In this document: piece after piece, positions 4,559 to 6,224 of the stretch | Layout: the number at the start of each line of letters is the position of its first letter | How positions within the stretch are numbered: position 1 is the stretch's first letter | Assembly: GCA_023390415.1 (NCBI GenBank) | Contig: JAEWCW010000187.1 | Coordinates: 1-6,224 of the forward strand | Source of the DNA: Pseudomonadota bacterium | Lineage (GTDB): Bacteria > Pseudomonadota > Alphaproteobacteria > Sphingomonadales > Sphingomonadaceae | Direction: 5' to 3' | DNA length: 6,224 nucleotides | Made by a program: the position numbers and the translations under genes | The notes under the pieces: model-generated | The model's database searches: none | What the model was told of the DNA's origin: nothing | What the model saw: the letters and a program-made list of their open reading frames with translations, nothing else

Positions 4559-5008
4559 CTAGTTCAAGTTCCGCGCCTCGTCCTCGAGCGCCTTCATCCG
4601 GATGCAGGTGCCGTTCGCTTCGCAGGCCCGCTGTGCGGCTGCGCTTTCCTCTTCCGTCGGGGGCGGAGGCGGCGGCTCGACCTCGCGGATCGAGATCAGG
4701 CGGTCGACGATCATCTCGTGCTCGAACATGCCCATATGACCGAAAAGGCCCGGTTCGCGGGTTCTGCGGCCGACGAACTCGATCGCGTAGAGGCCGCCGG
4801 CGCCCTGGGCGGGGCGCGTTCCCTCCGGAACGTTCAGCCAGATGCCGCCCTTGGCTGGATCCGAAGGGCAATTGCGCGCCGGGACCGGACAGAATTCCGA
4901 GCCTTCGAAGTCGTTGCGCCAGAGGCCCTGCCAGCGCTCCGGCGCAGTCATGTGGTCGCCGCAGGCGCCGAGCAGGAGGGCCAGCGCCCCGATACGCAGG
5001 AACATCAT
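4559..5008 (-). CDS. Small hypothetical lipoprotein
   Basis: A 149-residue protein. MMFLRIGALALLLGACGDHM is a classic signal peptide with lipobox LLLGAC; Cys16 would be lipidated after signal peptidase II cleavage. D18 at +2 of the mature protein can favour inner-membrane retention in enterobacteria, but that rule is uncertain here. The mature part has WQGLWRNDFEGSEFC (26-40), two local cysteine pairs (C40/C47 and C129/C135) that could form disulfides in the periplasm, a central beta-like region (55-110) with GGLYAIEFVG, and a proline run (112-117) leading to an acidic, probably helical tail. I do not recognise the family. The start at 5008 (or the next ATG, 5005) is chosen because it begins the signal peptide; an in-frame ATG at 5098 would add an implausible Arg-rich leader running into hemF. 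It is divergent from hemF across 88 nt. Confidence 0.8.
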   Translation of the reverse strand: MMFLRIGALALLLGACGDHMTAPERWQGLWRNDFEGSEFCPVPARNCPSDPAKGGIWLNVPEGTRPAQGAGGLYAIEFVGRRTREPGLFGHMGMFEHEMIVDRLISIREVEPPPPPPTEEESAAAQRACEANGTCIRMKALEDEARNLN

Positions 5009-5096
5009 CGCCCGACCATTGCCTAGCCGCGCCCGCCGTGCAATCCGGCGCCGCAATGCTTGCAAGCCGGCGCTCTTGGGGGCATCGGCTGCGCGC
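5009..5096. promoter_or_regulatory. Divergent promoter region between the lipoprotein gene and hemF
   Basis: 88 nt must serve both genes. GCTTGCAAGC (5058-5067) is a 10-bp perfect palindrome containing TTGCAA, which reads the same on both strands and could be a -35 element for either direction. I find no good -10 partner. No FNR or other recognisable oxygen-responsive site is visible. No strong ribosome-binding site precedes hemF. Confidence 0.35.
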
Positions 5097-5936
5097 ATGG
5101 AACTCGATCACGAACAGCAGGGCGCGCGCGACTGGTTCGAGTCGCTTCGCGACCGGATCTGCGCCGAATTCGAGGCGATCGAGGCCGAGGCCGGAAGCGA
5201 CGCCCGATTCCAATATTTGCCCTGGGACCGCACCGACTTCGAGGGTGCGGAAGGCGGCGGCGGCGTGCGCGGCGTGATGAAGGGCAAGGTTTTCGAGAAG
5301 GTCGGGGTCAACGTCTCGACCGTCTACGGCACGTTCAGCCCCGATTTCGCCAAGACCATCCACGGCGCCGGAGACGATCCCAGCTTCTTCGCGACCGGGA
5401 TCAGCCTGGTCGCGCACATGGCCAATCCGCACGTGCCCGCGGTCCACATGAACACGCGCTTCCTGGCCACGACCAAGCGCTGGTTCGGCGGCGGCGCGGA
5501 CCTCAACCCGCCCATCCCCTATGAGGAGGATACGGCCGACTTCCACGCCCGGCTGCGCGCCGCCTGCGCGGGCCACGACCAGACCTTCTACGAGCGCTTC
5601 TCGAAATGGGCGGAGGACTATTTCTACATCCCCCATCGCGGCGTTCATCGCGGCGTCGGCGGCATCTTCTACGACCATCTCGAAGGGCCTTTTGACGAGA
5701 CCCTGGCCTTCACCCGCGACGTTGGCGAAGCGTTCCTAGACGTCTACCCGCGGATCGTCCGGCGGCGGATGGAGACGCCCTATGACGAGGCGGACAAGGC
5801 GCGGCAGCTCGAATGGCGCGGCCGCTATGCCGAATTCAACCTGATCTACGACCGCGGGACCCTGTTCGGCCTCAAGACCGGCGGCAATGTCGACGCCATC
5901 CTGATGAGCCTCCCGCCGGTCGCGACCTGGGGCTGA
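5097..5936 (+). CDS. hemF: Oxygen-dependent coproporphyrinogen III oxidase
   Basis: Converts coproporphyrinogen III to protoporphyrinogen IX by two oxidative decarboxylations using O2, a late cytoplasmic step of heme synthesis. The 279-residue protein carries the whole family pattern: FEGAEGGGGVRGVMKGKVFEKVGVN (48-72, binding loop and first strands); GISLVAHMANPHVPAVHMNTR (101-121), holding the conserved H107 and H117; FGGGADLNPP (130-139); the signature KWAEDYFYIPHRGVHRGVGGIFYD (170-193), with H180; and EFNLIYDRGTLFGLKTGG (246-263). The end is LPPVATWG, somewhat shorter than the E. coli enzyme (about 299), which I believe is common in alphaproteobacteria. The ATG at 5097 gives a normal N-terminus (MELDHEQQGARDWFESLRD). 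The stop overlaps the next start by 1 nt (TGATG), implying coupling. Its product feeds the heme needed by bc1, whose petA lies at the other end, but they are not one operon. Confidence 0.97.
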   Translation: MELDHEQQGARDWFESLRDRICAEFEAIEAEAGSDARFQYLPWDRTDFEGAEGGGGVRGVMKGKVFEKVGVNVSTVYGTFSPDFAKTIHGAGDDPSFFATGISLVAHMANPHVPAVHMNTRFLATTKRWFGGGADLNPPIPYEEDTADFHARLRAACAGHDQTFYERFSKWAEDYFYIPHRGVHRGVGGIFYDHLEGPFDETLAFTRDVGEAFLDVYPRIVRRRMETPYDEADKARQLEWRGRYAEFNLIYDRGTLFGLKTGGNVDAILMSLPPVATWG

Positions 5937-6224
5937 TGCCCGGGCTGATCGACATTCCCGCCGGCCATGTCGGCACGGTCGTCACCTTTCTCGAGATGGA
6001 CGAGCGGCCGAGGCCGCGGCCGATGCCGGACTCGCGCGGGCTTCGGATGGTGCCGTGGCGGAGCGTCGATCCCGACAAGTATAGGATCCTGTTCGCCCGG
6101 GTCGGCGGGCGCTGGCTCTGGTATTCGCGCCTGGCGATGGCGGACGAGGCCCTGCTCGCGCAGATGGGCGAGGTCCATGCGGTGGTCGACCGGCGCGGGA
6201 TCGAGGTCGGCATGATCGAGCTCG
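5936..6224 (+). CDS. GNAT-like N-acetyltransferase, N-terminal part (cut by window edge)
   Basis: 96 complete codons are visible before the window ends, and the frame stays open. The start MPGLIDIPAGHVGTVVTFLE is followed by MDERPRPRPMPDSRGLRM, then YRILFARVGGRWLWYSRLAM (about 49-68) and a segment ending EVGMIEL at the edge. The VVTFLEM and YR.L...VG..WLW.SRL patterns resemble alphaproteobacterial GNAT-like acetyltransferases whose acetyl-CoA-binding R/Q-x-x-G-x-G/A loop would come later and is not in the window. The substrate cannot be told. The ATG overlaps the hemF stop by 1 nt (TGATG), so it is translated by coupling to hemF and belongs to the same operon. Codon choice is GC-rich like hemF. 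The gene is certain enough; the family name is a moderate-confidence reading of a fragment. Confidence 0.75.
   Translation, partial: MPGLIDIPAGHVGTVVTFLEMDERPRPRPMPDSRGLRMVPWRSVDPDKYRILFARVGGRWLWYSRLAMADEALLAQMGEVHAVVDRRGIEVGMIEL

Noticed and set aside
4345..5277. Long plus-strand open frame opposite the ArsR and lipoprotein genes
   Set aside because: Arg/Pro/Ser-rich translation typical of an antisense GC-rich frame; the minus-strand genes have clear signal peptide and domain motifs.

Overview
The window reads as chromosomal DNA of a high-GC alphaproteobacterium, most likely a sphingomonad. The reasons are the gene families and their arrangement (a Rieske protein gene and trmL transcribed divergently, aerobic hemF), coding regions with strong G/C third positions, and copies of a short hairpin repeat of the type I know from Sphingomonadales intergenic regions. 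The assignment is inference; no rRNA or other marker is present.

Layout: (1) 1-145, minus strand: first 48 codons of petA, the Rieske iron-sulfur subunit of cytochrome bc1. (2) 146-572: a long non-coding stretch. Its left part holds possible petA leader features and a very GC-rich foldable block. Its right end (479-545) holds a compact H-type pseudoknot followed by a T-rich run. (3) 573-1484, plus: an Abi_2/AbiF-family HEPN RNase-like protein. (4) 1546-2001, plus: trmL, a tRNA wobble 2'-O-methyltransferase. (5) 2072-2896, plus: an uncharacterised multi-pass membrane protein. (6) 2934-3016: two inverted copies of a hairpin repeat between convergent genes. (7) 4397-3082, minus: an ArsR-type repressor overlapping a membrane fatty acid desaturase by 4 nt, behind a 16-bp perfect palindrome. 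(8) 5008-4559, minus: a small lipoprotein. (9) 5097-5936, plus: hemF, overlapping by 1 nt a gene resembling GNAT acetyltransferases that runs off the right end.

Most of the window is housekeeping: respiration, heme synthesis, tRNA modification and lipid desaturation. The accessory item is the AbiF gene with its upstream structured RNA, lying between petA and trmL with visibly lower GC than trmL. A structured RNA and terminator-like element immediately ahead of a HEPN toxin-like gene looks like an RNA-antitoxin/protein-toxin module. It resembles the AbiF-ncRNA systems recently proposed as relatives of the ancestors of Cas13 and, in layout, type III systems such as ToxIN. This is the most interesting part of the window.

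The second item of interest is the ArsR-desaturase operon. It has a self-contained palindromic operator overlapping what looks like its own promoter, and the desaturase has a non-standard second histidine cluster.
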